DNA from: Bacteroidales bacterium
Lineage (GTDB): Bacteria; Bacteroidota; Bacteroidia; Bacteroidales; UBA932
Length of the DNA stretch: 11,975 nt
Assembly (NCBI GenBank): GCA_024681565.1
Contig: JAILAO010000134.1
Location: 1 to 11,975, forward strand
Direction of reading: 5' to 3'
In this document: in pieces, positions 5,843 through 11,975 of the stretch
Layout: every line of letters begins with the position of its first letter
Position numbering within the stretch: the stretch's first letter is position 1
Position numbers and translations under genes: made by a program
The notes under the pieces: model-generated
Databases searched by the model: none
Told to the model about the DNA's origin: nothing
Seen by the model: only the letters and a program-made list of their open reading frames with translations

Positions 5843-7879
5843 CTAACGCAGGTTGAAAACGTAGATGTCGAAGCAGTAGGGAGCGAGCGTGACGTCCACG
5901 GACCGGTCGGTCGAGCGAAGCTGGGCGCGCGTGGGTTTGACTCCGGCGGCCAGGGCCGCTTCAGCCGCCGAGAGGACGGTCCCCGGGAAAGCCCCGTGCA
6001 GCGGTTCGATCTTGTGGGGTGCAGTCAGGTCGTTGTCTTCGTAAAGCCTGTCGGTCGTGAAGCGGATGCGCTCCACGGGCACCACATCCCCGGACTTCTT
6101 CTGGCCGGTGAAGTTCAGCGTGACCGTGCGGGCAGCGTCGGCGGTGTTGACCACCTTGACATAGACCTTGTCCCCGTCGATGACGGAACTGGCAAAGATC
6201 CCCTCCTGTCCTTCGGCACCGGAGACGGAAGCCCCGTCCATCGTGGTCTTGAGCACGTTCTGTCCCTTGTAGGCGGAATACAGATGCTGCACGTGCCAGC
6301 TGGCGGTCCGGAAGGAATTGAGGTTGTCGTACCAGATCAGGTCCGGACGCCATTGCCAACCCTCGACATGGGCGAAAAGCGGGGCGTAGGTGGCCATGTG
6401 CACCAGGTCTGCATTGCGCTCCAGGCCGGTCATGAAAGCCGCCTCGAGCAGCGACGCGTAGAAATGGTTGAGTTTGCGGCCGCGGGCGTGGCAGGCATAT
6501 TCGCCGGCGAAGACCCGCGGACCCTTGCGGTCATAGTTGTCGTAACGTGCCCCCTGGCTGAGGAACCAGTCGTACGGGCGGTAGAAATGCTCGTCCACGA
6601 GGTCGGCGCCCAGACGGCGCATCTCGGGCCAGAGATAATCGAACTGGTCACCCTCGGAGTTGGGGCCGGAGGAGCCGACGATCTTGATCTCGGGATGGGC
6701 GGCGCGGATGGCCTTGACAAAAGGTTCCAGGTGTTCGGGATACTCCGGTCCCCACTGCTCGTTGCCGATGCCGAGGTATTTGAGGTTGAACGGAGCCGGG
6801 TGACCCATTTCAGCGCGGAGCGCTCCCCACCTGGTATCCGTGGAACCGTTGGCGAACTCGATCAGGTCCAGGGCATCCTGGATGTAGGGGTTCAGCTCCG
6901 CCACCGGTACGTGCGCATCCGGAGAATCGTTCTGGAACTGGCAGGCCAGGCCGCAGCTCAGGATCGGGAGCGGCTCGCTGCCGATCTCCTCGCTGAGCTG
7001 GAAGAACTCGAAGAATCCGAGACCGTAGCTCTGGAAGTAATCCGGGAAGAAGCGGTGCGGGAAGGTGTATTCCCAGCGGTTCTCGTTGAGCGGGCGGTTC
7101 TCCACGGGGCCGACCGAATTCTTCCAGTTGTAACGGGTGTCCAGATCTGCGCCCTCCACGATGCAGCCGCCCGGGAAACGGAAGATGCCGGGGTGCAGGT
7201 CAGCCAGCGCCTGGGCCAGGTCCTTGCGCATACCGTTGCGGTGTCCCATCCAGGTGTCGGTCGGGAACAGGGAGACGTGTTCCAGGTCCACCGTCACGCC
7301 CCGCGACTCCAGGAAGATGCGCAGCGTGGCCTTGGGATCCGTCCGGGCCGCCGTCATCACGACCTCATACTGCTTCCACGCACGGGAATCGACCGTGATA
7401 TGCTCCTGGGTGAAGAACTGCTCCTCTCCCATGGAGGCGGTATTGATGAATTCGATGCGGAGTTTCGCCGCACCGCCGTCCGGGACGCGGGCCCACACGC
7501 TGAAGCGGTAGGTCTCCCCCGCCTTGAGGCCGATCCCGAAGAAACCTTCGTTGTCCAGTCCCGTCCATTTGTGGGCGTGGCCGGGCTCGATGAGGCGGAC
7601 ATAGTGCGGATTGCGGTCGAACGGGCCGTCATCGCGCACTTCCACGTGCCCGAAAGCCTTCCACCCCTGCAGGGCATCCTGCGGGAACTCGAAAGAGCGG
7701 TTCTTGACGAGTTCGGCATAGAGGCCGCCGTCCGCGGCGAAATTGATGTCTTCAAAGAAGATGCCGTACATCGTCGGCTGGATCGGGGCGCCCGGCTTGG
7801 CGAGATCGATGTCGATCTTGCGGGCCTGAACCCCCAGGGAAAGCACCAGGAAGGCACCCAGGGCAAGCAATCGTTTCAT
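5843..7879 (-). CDS. GH51 alpha-L-arabinofuranosidase, secreted
   Basis: A 678-residue enzyme that releases terminal arabinofuranose from arabinan, arabinoxylan or arabinogalactan. Residues 1-19 are a signal peptide ending VQA. An N-terminal strand of the catalytic fold (PTMYGIFFEDINFAADGG, 35-52) is followed by an inserted carbohydrate-binding-like beta-sandwich (~95-205, with AGETYRFSVWARV). The catalytic (beta/alpha)8 barrel then runs from about 210 to 510. YLGIGNEQWG places the acid/base at Glu374, and RVFAGEYACH places the nucleophile at Glu460; both match GH51. The C-terminal beta-domain (~515-678) is the usual Alpha-L-AF_C domain. Length and domain order are normal for Bacteroidetes GH51 enzymes. 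It is transcribed divergently from the GH2 gene through an 81-bp gap holding overlapping promoters, which suggests the two are coordinated in glycan use. Likely periplasmic or cell surface. Confidence 0.95.
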   Translation of the reverse strand: MKRLLALGAFLVLSLGVQARKIDIDLAKPGAPIQPTMYGIFFEDINFAADGGLYAELVKNRSFEFPQDALQGWKAFGHVEVRDDGPFDRNPHYVRLIEPGHAHKWTGLDNEGFFGIGLKAGETYRFSVWARVPDGGAAKLRIEFINTASMGEEQFFTQEHITVDSRAWKQYEVVMTAARTDPKATLRIFLESRGVTVDLEHVSLFPTDTWMGHRNGMRKDLAQALADLHPGIFRFPGGCIVEGADLDTRYNWKNSVGPVENRPLNENRWEYTFPHRFFPDYFQSYGLGFFEFFQLSEEIGSEPLPILSCGLACQFQNDSPDAHVPVAELNPYIQDALDLIEFANGSTDTRWGALRAEMGHPAPFNLKYLGIGNEQWGPEYPEHLEPFVKAIRAAHPEIKIVGSSGPNSEGDQFDYLWPEMRRLGADLVDEHFYRPYDWFLSQGARYDNYDRKGPRVFAGEYACHARGRKLNHFYASLLEAAFMTGLERNADLVHMATYAPLFAHVEGWQWRPDLIWYDNLNSFRTASWHVQHLYSAYKGQNVLKTTMDGASVSGAEGQEGIFASSVIDGDKVYVKVVNTADAARTVTLNFTGQKKSGDVVPVERIRFTTDRLYEDNDLTAPHKIEPLHGAFPGTVLSAAEAALAAGVKPTRAQLRSTDRSVDVTLAPYCFDIYVFNLR

Positions 7880-7904
7880 ATAAGAGTAATCAGATTTGGT
7901 TGTT

Positions 7905-7936
7905 TTTCAAAGATAGCAAAAAAAACCTTATCTTTG
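7905..7936 (+). promoter_or_regulatory. Promoter of the GH2 gene
   Basis: TTTC (7905-7908), 20 nt, then TATCTTTG (7929-7936), a perfect -7 box with a one-mismatch -33 box. The predicted start near 7940 leaves about 20 nt before ATG 7961. There is no Shine-Dalgarno sequence in that leader. Confidence 0.75.
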
Positions 7937-7939
7937 AAA
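7908..7939 (-). promoter_or_regulatory. Promoter of the GH51 arabinofuranosidase gene
   Basis: Reading the minus strand, TTTC (7939-7936), 20 nt, then TATCTTTG (7915-7908), identical in form to the GH2 promoter. The predicted start near 7903 leaves a leader of roughly 23 nt before ATG 7879. Confidence 0.75.
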
Positions 7940-7960
7940 CTGACACAATCCAATCAACCC

Positions 7961-10441
7961 ATGAAGAAAATTCTGCTTTTCTCCCTCTCCCTGTTCCTGG
8001 GAGTCTTCTATTCGCATGCCCAGGTATCGTTCGGGGAGGCTTCCCGGTTCAATGACCAATGGCGTTTCCACCAAGGCGACACGCCCGATGCCGTCGCTGC
8101 CGACTTTGACGACGCCCGGTGGCAGCAGGTCGTACTCCCGCACGACTGGTCCGTCCAGGGGACGCTCTCCCCTGCCAACGCCAGCGGCACCGGTTATCTG
8201 CCCGCCGGCATCGCCTGGTACCGCAAGCAATTTGACGGCAAGGACCTGGACGCCGCCCAGGTATATCTGTATTTCGAAGGCGTGTACAACCGCAGCAGCG
8301 TCTGGCTCAACGGCCACCTGCTGGGCGAACGGCCGAACGGCTATATTTCCTTCCTCTATGACCTGACGCCCTGGCTCAACCGGGACGGGCAGAACACGCT
8401 GGCGGTCCGCGTGGACCACAGCCGCATCGCCGACTCGCGTTTCTATACCGGTTCCGGCATCTACCGGGATGTCTGGCTGGTCCAGGCCGGCCCCGTGCAT
8501 TTCGCGCAGTGGGGTGTCGGCTACCGGGCCAGGTCGCTCGATGACAGGCAGGCCGTGATTGCCGTGGATACGGAAATCGAGGGACTCGGCGCGCAGAAAG
8601 CGCAGCTGCGGCTGACCCTGCAGGACGCTGCCGGAGCCGTCGTGGCCAAGGCCTCCGCCAAAGCCGCGGGCAAGCAGACGACGGAGCTCAAGCTCGCCCG
8701 CCCGCACCGCTGGGACCTCCAGGATCCTTATCTCTATACCCTGACCGCCGAGATCGTTGCGGGCAAAGAAGTCCTCGACCGCACGGAGACGACCGTCGGC
8801 CTGCGTACGCTGGAATTTGACGCCGACAAGGGATTCGCCCTCAACGGCCGCTGGATGAAGGTCAAGGGCGTCTGCCTGCACCACGATGCCGGCGTGCTCG
8901 GCGCCGCCGTGCCGGAAGAGGTCTGGGAGCGCCGCCTGCTGGCGCTCAAGGGCATCGGCGCCAACGCCATCCGGACCTCGCACAATCCGCAGACCCCGGT
9001 TTTCTACGACCTCTGCGACCGGCTGGGCCTGCTGGTGATGGACGAGGCCTTTGACGAGTGGGAGTATCCCAAGCGCAAATGGGTGCAGGGCTGGAACGTG
9101 GGTACGCCCGCCCTCGACGGCACCTACGATTTCTTTGAAGAATGGGGCGAAACGGATCTGCGGGACATGGTGCGCCGCGACCGCAACCATCCGAGCATCT
9201 TCCTGTGGAGCATCGGCAACGAAGTGGATTATCCCAACGACCCCTACACGCACCCCATCCTGGACGGCGGCAACAATGATTTCAAGCAGCCGGCCTACGG
9301 CGGCTACAACCCGGACGCCCCGCGTGCGGAACGCATCGGGGAGATCGCGCAGAAACTCGCCGCGGTGGTCCGCTCCGTGGATACGTCCCGGCCTGTCACC
9401 GGTGCCCTCGCCGGCGTGGCGATGTCCAACCAGACCGCCTATCCGGAGGCTGTGGACGTCGTCGGTTACAATTATACCGAGTCCCGTTACGATGCAGACC
9501 ATGCCACCTACCCGAAACGCATCCTCTACGGTTCCGAGAACAGCGGCAACTATGCCGCCTGGACGGCTGTCCGCGACCATGATTTCATCTTCGGCCAGTT
9601 CATCTGGACCGGTACGGACTACCTCGGCGAGTCCAACGCCTGGCCGTCCCGCGGTTTCTACACAGGTCTGCTGGATTTCGGCAGCTTCCCCAAACCGCGC
9701 GGCCGCTTCTTCGCCTCGCTCTGGTGTGAGGATCCGGTCTGCTACATCGGCACTTCGCCCAAAATGCCCGCCGTCCCGGGACGCCCCGGACGCGGCGACA
9801 GCACGGATGCCCGCGATACCTGGAATTATGAAGACGGGCAGATGATCCGCGTCGTGTGCTATACGAACGCGGCCAGCGCAGCCCTCTTCCTCAACGGAAA
9901 GCAGGTCGGCGAGCGGCAGAACTACAATCTCGAGTCCGGCATCATCGGCTGGGATGTCCCCTATGCCCCCGGCACGCTCAAGGCGGTCGGCTACGATGCC
10001 GCCGGCCAGGAGGAATCTTCGTATGAGATCCGGACCTGCCTGCGTCCCGCCTCGCTGCGGGTCAGCGCCGACAGGACGCAGCTCAAGAAAGGAGAAGTCG
10101 CCCACGTCGTCGTCGAGGTACTGGATGACAAAGGCTGCTTCGTGCCATTCGGAGACAACGAAATCACCTGCACGATCGACGGTCCGGCCCATCTGCTCGG
10201 TCTGGAAGGCTGCGACAACCGCGACATGGGTGACTATACGGACAATGTCCAGCGGGCCTATCAGGGCCGCCTGCTCGCCTACGTCCGCGGCGGCGTCTCC
10301 CCCGTTCCCCCGGCACATCCCCGCTGGGGTGCACCGCAACCCGCCTACGGCGGACCGGCACGCAGCTCCGGCCCGGTCACCCTCCGTTTCAGCACCCCGC
10401 TGCTGCCCCCCGCCGAAATCACCCTCTCCGTCTCGGAGTAA
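7961..10441 (+). CDS. GH2 beta-galactosidase-like glycosidase, secreted
   Basis: An 826-residue enzyme. ATG 7961 was chosen because it gives a signal peptide (residues 1-20, FYSHA|Q) and follows a good promoter; the frame is open further upstream only as the antisense of the GH51 gene. The order is a jelly-roll sugar-binding domain (~25-180, with FEGVYNRSSVWLNG), an Ig-like domain (~185-285), a TIM barrel (~290-590), then a DUF4982-like domain (~620-690, ending in VGYDAAG) and a further Ig-like C-terminal domain. GVCLHHDAG and IRTSHNPQTP are typical of GH2. WSIGNEV gives the acid/base Glu421 and LYGSENSG the likely nucleophile Glu526. Relatives cleave beta-galactosides or beta-glucuronides; the sequence does not decide which. 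Residues ~777-803 are a Pro/Gly-rich insert in the last domain. It is divergent from the GH51 gene and convergent with the aminotransferase. Confidence 0.93.
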   Translation: MKKILLFSLSLFLGVFYSHAQVSFGEASRFNDQWRFHQGDTPDAVAADFDDARWQQVVLPHDWSVQGTLSPANASGTGYLPAGIAWYRKQFDGKDLDAAQVYLYFEGVYNRSSVWLNGHLLGERPNGYISFLYDLTPWLNRDGQNTLAVRVDHSRIADSRFYTGSGIYRDVWLVQAGPVHFAQWGVGYRARSLDDRQAVIAVDTEIEGLGAQKAQLRLTLQDAAGAVVAKASAKAAGKQTTELKLARPHRWDLQDPYLYTLTAEIVAGKEVLDRTETTVGLRTLEFDADKGFALNGRWMKVKGVCLHHDAGVLGAAVPEEVWERRLLALKGIGANAIRTSHNPQTPVFYDLCDRLGLLVMDEAFDEWEYPKRKWVQGWNVGTPALDGTYDFFEEWGETDLRDMVRRDRNHPSIFLWSIGNEVDYPNDPYTHPILDGGNNDFKQPAYGGYNPDAPRAERIGEIAQKLAAVVRSVDTSRPVTGALAGVAMSNQTAYPEAVDVVGYNYTESRYDADHATYPKRILYGSENSGNYAAWTAVRDHDFIFGQFIWTGTDYLGESNAWPSRGFYTGLLDFGSFPKPRGRFFASLWCEDPVCYIGTSPKMPAVPGRPGRGDSTDARDTWNYEDGQMIRVVCYTNAASAALFLNGKQVGERQNYNLESGIIGWDVPYAPGTLKAVGYDAAGQEESSYEIRTCLRPASLRVSADRTQLKKGEVAHVVVEVLDDKGCFVPFGDNEITCTIDGPAHLLGLEGCDNRDMGDYTDNVQRAYQGRLLAYVRGGVSPVPPAHPRWGAPQPAYGGPARSSGPVTLRFSTPLLPPAEITLSVSE

Positions 10442-10458
10442 AACACAATCCCTGTGTG

Positions 10459-10490
10459 CAAAAGAGGCTGGCCCTTTCGGACCAGCCTCT
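10459..10490 (-). terminator. Intrinsic terminator of the aminotransferase gene
   Basis: AGAGGCTGG (10463-10471) and CCAGCCTCT (10482-10490) form a perfect 9-bp stem. In the minus-strand RNA it is extended by a U.G and two C-G pairs to a GAAA tetraloop and followed by UUUUGC. On the plus strand the same positions give an A/C mismatch and no T-run, so it favours the aminotransferase transcript. It may still slow read-through from the convergent GH2 gene. Confidence 0.8.
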
Positions 10491-10508
10491 GCACTACTAA
10501 CCTAACCC

Positions 10509-10528
10509 GAGTTGCGATAATGCAACTC
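10509..10528. other. 7-bp hairpin at the aminotransferase stop codon
   Basis: GAGTTGC (10509-10515) and GCAACTC (10522-10528) pair around GATAAT. One arm includes a base of the aminotransferase stop codon. There is no T-run on either strand. Its role beside the stronger terminator 20 bp away is unknown. Confidence 0.5.
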
Positions 10529-11727
10529 TATTGTCTGCCCGGATATGCCTCGAGTGCCTTCTGCAGCACGACGAGGGCGCGGGCAAGGTCTTCTTTACAT
10601 AAAACATAGGCGATGCGGACTTCCTGCCGCCCCTCCCCCGGCTCCGTATAGAAGCCGGCGCCGGGCGCCATCATGACGGTCGCACCTTCGTATTGGAAAT
10701 CCCGCAGGCACCAGATGCAGAATTTCTCGGCATCATCCACGGGCAGTTTGGCCATCGTGTAGAAGGCTCCCATCGGGATCGGGGAATACACCCCGGGGAT
10801 CTTGTTAAGTCCGTCGATCAGGAAATTACGGCGCTCCAGATACTCTTCGTACACTCCGTGGAGATACTCTTTCTGTACCCCGATGGAAGCTGCCGCCACG
10901 ATCTGGCCCAGCAACGGCGGGGACAGACGGGCCTGACAGAACTTCATCACGGCATCCCGGACCTGGCGGTTCTTGGTGCACAGGCAGCCGATGCGGATGC
11001 CGCACTCCGAATACCGCTTGGACACGGAATCGAACAGCACGACATTCTCCTCGATCCCTTCCATATGGAAGGCGGAGATATAGGGCATCCCGGTGTAGAT
11101 GAATTCCCGGTATACCTCGTCGCTGAACAGGAACAGTTTGTGTTTCTTGACGATATCGCGCAGCTGCTGCATCTCCTTGCGGGTATAGAGATAGCCCGTC
11201 GGATTGTTGGGGTTGCAGATCAGGATGGCCTTGGTGCGCGGGGTGATCTGTTCTTCGAACGCTTCGACCGAAGGCAGACGGAAACCGTCCTCGATGCAGG
11301 TCTTGACGCTCTTGATCACCGCGCCGACCGAGATGGCGAAGGCCATGTAGTTGGCATAGAAGGGATCCGTGACAATCACTTCGTCACCGGGTCCGAGGCA
11401 GGCCAGGAAGGCGAACAGCACCGCTTCCGAGCCGCCGGTGGTGACGATGATCTCCTCCGGAGTCAGGTAGATGCCGTATTCGGCATAGTACTGCACCATC
11501 TTGGTGCGCAGACTCAGGTAACCGTCGGAGGGACTGTACTCCAGGATCTTGCGGTCCACGGACTTGAGGGCGTCCAAGCCGCACTGCGGCGTCGGGATGT
11601 CCGGTTGTCCGATGTTGAGATGATAGACGTGCACGCCGTTCCGCTTGGCGGCATCGGCGTAGGGAGCCAGCTTCCGGATCGGGGAAGAGGGCATGTTCTG
11701 GGCACGTTGTGAAATCTCCATCATCAT
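10528..11727 (-). CDS. PLP-dependent class I/II aminotransferase
   Basis: A 399-residue cytosolic fold-type I aminotransferase. Seen are LNIGQPDIPTP (37-47), TTGGSEAVLFAF (96-107, phosphate-binding region), CNPNNPTGYLY (171-181), FSDEVYREF (201-209, with Asp203 for the PLP pyridine nitrogen), SVSKRYSECGIRIG (234-247, with Lys237 as the Schiff-base lysine) and EVRIAY with Arg371 for the substrate carboxylate. Length is typical. This is the aspartate-aminotransferase-like subgroup widespread in Bacteroidetes; the amino donor cannot be read from sequence, so no gene symbol is given. Three ATGs follow one another (11727, 11724, 11721); I list the first, though any could start. A strong promoter lies 12 nt upstream and a terminator follows, so the gene is probably monocistronic. 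Confidence 0.92.
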   Translation of the reverse strand: MMMEISQRAQNMPSSPIRKLAPYADAAKRNGVHVYHLNIGQPDIPTPQCGLDALKSVDRKILEYSPSDGYLSLRTKMVQYYAEYGIYLTPEEIIVTTGGSEAVLFAFLACLGPGDEVIVTDPFYANYMAFAISVGAVIKSVKTCIEDGFRLPSVEAFEEQITPRTKAILICNPNNPTGYLYTRKEMQQLRDIVKKHKLFLFSDEVYREFIYTGMPYISAFHMEGIEENVVLFDSVSKRYSECGIRIGCLCTKNRQVRDAVMKFCQARLSPPLLGQIVAAASIGVQKEYLHGVYEEYLERRNFLIDGLNKIPGVYSPIPMGAFYTMAKLPVDDAEKFCIWCLRDFQYEGATVMMAPGAGFYTEPGEGRQEVRIAYVLCKEDLARALVVLQKALEAYPGRQ

Positions 11728-11739
11728 TTGTAATGTCCG

Positions 11740-11770
11740 CAAATATACACAAAAAAACATCTCCGACAAA
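11740..11770 (-). promoter_or_regulatory. Promoter of the aminotransferase gene
   Basis: Reading the minus strand, TTTG (11770-11767), 19 nt, then TATATTTG (11747-11740), a full consensus match. Only 12 nt separate the -7 box from the first ATG, so the leader is about 8 nt or less. The -33 box lies in the loop of the terminator at 11751-11787. Confidence 0.78.
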
Positions 11771-11787
11771 TGCCGGAGACGTTTTTT
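11751..11787 (-). terminator. Terminator after the GH43-like gene
   Basis: In the minus-strand RNA, CGTCTCCG and CGGAGATG pair (8 bp with one G.U) around an 8-nt loop, followed by seven U; a run of A precedes the stem. It lies 19 bp after the stop of the GH43-like gene. The plus strand can form a similar structure with one A/C mismatch and a T6 tail, so it may work both ways. Confidence 0.8.
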
Positions 11788-11806
11788 GAATCCGTGTGTT
11801 TCCTGT

Positions 11807-11975
11807 CTAAGGATACCACCTTTTGAGGAGGACGAGTTTGTCCCCGCTGTCGTCCACTTCCCAGAACTGGGGTTTGCGCGGGCCGTTGCCCTCCACGTGG
11901 TGGACGACATAGAGCAGTTTGCCCTCGAACGTACGGAAAAGCATCCCGTGGCCGGAGTTGTCGGCCAGGAACGGC
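11807..11975 (-). CDS. GH43-like glycosidase, C-terminal fragment (5' part outside window)
   Basis: The last 55 or so residues of a minus-strand gene end at TAG 11809-11807. The visible part contains DNSGHGMLFRTFEGKLLYVVHH followed by PRKPQFWEVDDSGDKLVLL and ends KRWYP. The 'GHGM(L/I)FRTFEGKL' and 'EVDDSGDKL' segments are the usual end of the five-bladed beta-propeller of Bacteroidetes GH43-type enzymes (beta-xylosidases, arabinofuranosidases, arabinanases). Activity cannot be assigned because the catalytic Asp and Glu residues lie outside the window. It is separated from the aminotransferase by a terminator and is the third likely glycan-degrading gene of the window. Confidence 0.78.
   Translation of the reverse strand, partial: PFLADNSGHGMLFRTFEGKLLYVVHHVEGNGPRKPQFWEVDDSGDKLVLLKRWYP

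Larger units (their letters stand above)
7905..7939. repeat. 35-bp inverted repeat formed by two divergent promoters
   Basis: TTTCAAAGATA (7905-7915) and TATCTTTGAAA (7929-7939) are perfect 11-bp arms around a 13-bp A-rich spacer. Each arm is the -7 box of one promoter plus the -33 box of the other, so the repeat is explained by promoter sequence. It could still also be read by a dimeric regulator. Confidence 0.8.

Noticed and set aside
5594..7960. Plus-strand open frame running antisense through the GH51 gene and continuous with the GH2 frame, as if a 1615-residue fusion.
   Set aside because: The antisense part has no family features and the GH51 gene on the other strand is unmistakable. 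GH2 starts at ATG 7961 with a signal peptide and its own promoter.
7928..10339. An 803-codon minus-strand open frame opposite the GH2 gene.
   Set aside because: It is a shadow of a GC-rich gene: composition is skewed to Val, Gly, Arg, Asp and Ala with no recognisable motif. The GH2 frame carries all catalytic residues.
10693..11712. A 339-codon plus-strand open frame opposite the aminotransferase gene.
   Set aside because: The minus-strand aminotransferase has all PLP motifs; the antisense frame has none.
10528..11910. A longer start for the aminotransferase at 11910.
   Set aside because: The extension would run through the end of the GH43-like gene, a terminator and a consensus promoter. 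The family N-terminus fits the ATG cluster at 11727-11721.

Overview
The window looks like a piece of a moderately GC-rich Bacteroidales (Bacteroidota) chromosome. The main clue is a recurring TAnnTTTG element (usually TATCTTTG) just upstream of genes, which is the -7 box of Bacteroidetes sigma factor promoters, sometimes with TTTG/TTTC about 20 bp further upstream. Shine-Dalgarno sequences are weak or absent. The protein families fit too: an OmpA-like porin, a Bacteroidales-type lipoprotein, GH2/GH51/GH43 glycosidases and a Bacteroidetes IS200-like relative. Intergenic gaps are all short (under 140 bp), and no rRNA, tRNA, CRISPR array or intact insertion sequence was seen.

Layout. Bases 1-1927 (minus strand) hold an envelope operon: a His-rich lipoprotein followed 43 bp later by an OmpA-family protein that runs off the left edge. 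It is driven by a good promoter at 2016-2047 and has a hairpin in the 5' leader. Bases 2063-4008 (minus) hold two exported proteins: a DUF3108/TapB-like periplasmic protein and, downstream of it, a YjbH-like outer membrane beta-barrel protein. Bases 4045-5042 hold ridA (plus) and a uracil-DNA-glycosylase-family gene (minus), which converge and overlap by 28 bp. Bases 5160-5834 hold a Bacteroidetes IS200/Y1-transposase-like protein whose catalytic motifs appear to be lost, with a perfect 11-bp hairpin upstream.

Bases 5843-10441 hold two divergent secreted glycosidases: a GH51 alpha-L-arabinofuranosidase (minus) and a GH2 beta-galactosidase-like enzyme (plus). They fire from a 35-bp inverted repeat made of two overlapping promoters. 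Bases 10528-11727 hold a PLP-dependent class I/II aminotransferase (minus), which converges on the GH2 gene through a GNRA-capped terminator. The right edge (11807-11975, minus) carries the C-terminus of a GH43-like glycosidase, followed by a terminator that overlaps the aminotransferase promoter.

The arabinofuranosidase, GH2 and GH43 enzymes together suggest breakdown of arabinose/galactose-containing plant glycans, but no SusC/SusD pair or regulator is in view, so a complete polysaccharide utilization locus cannot be claimed. I found no clear new multi-gene system. The most interesting signals are small-scale: overlapping divergent promoters used twice, several genes whose -7 box lies only 4 nt from the start codon (likely leaderless mRNAs), the apparently inactivated transposase relative beside a hairpin, and the His-rich lipoprotein.
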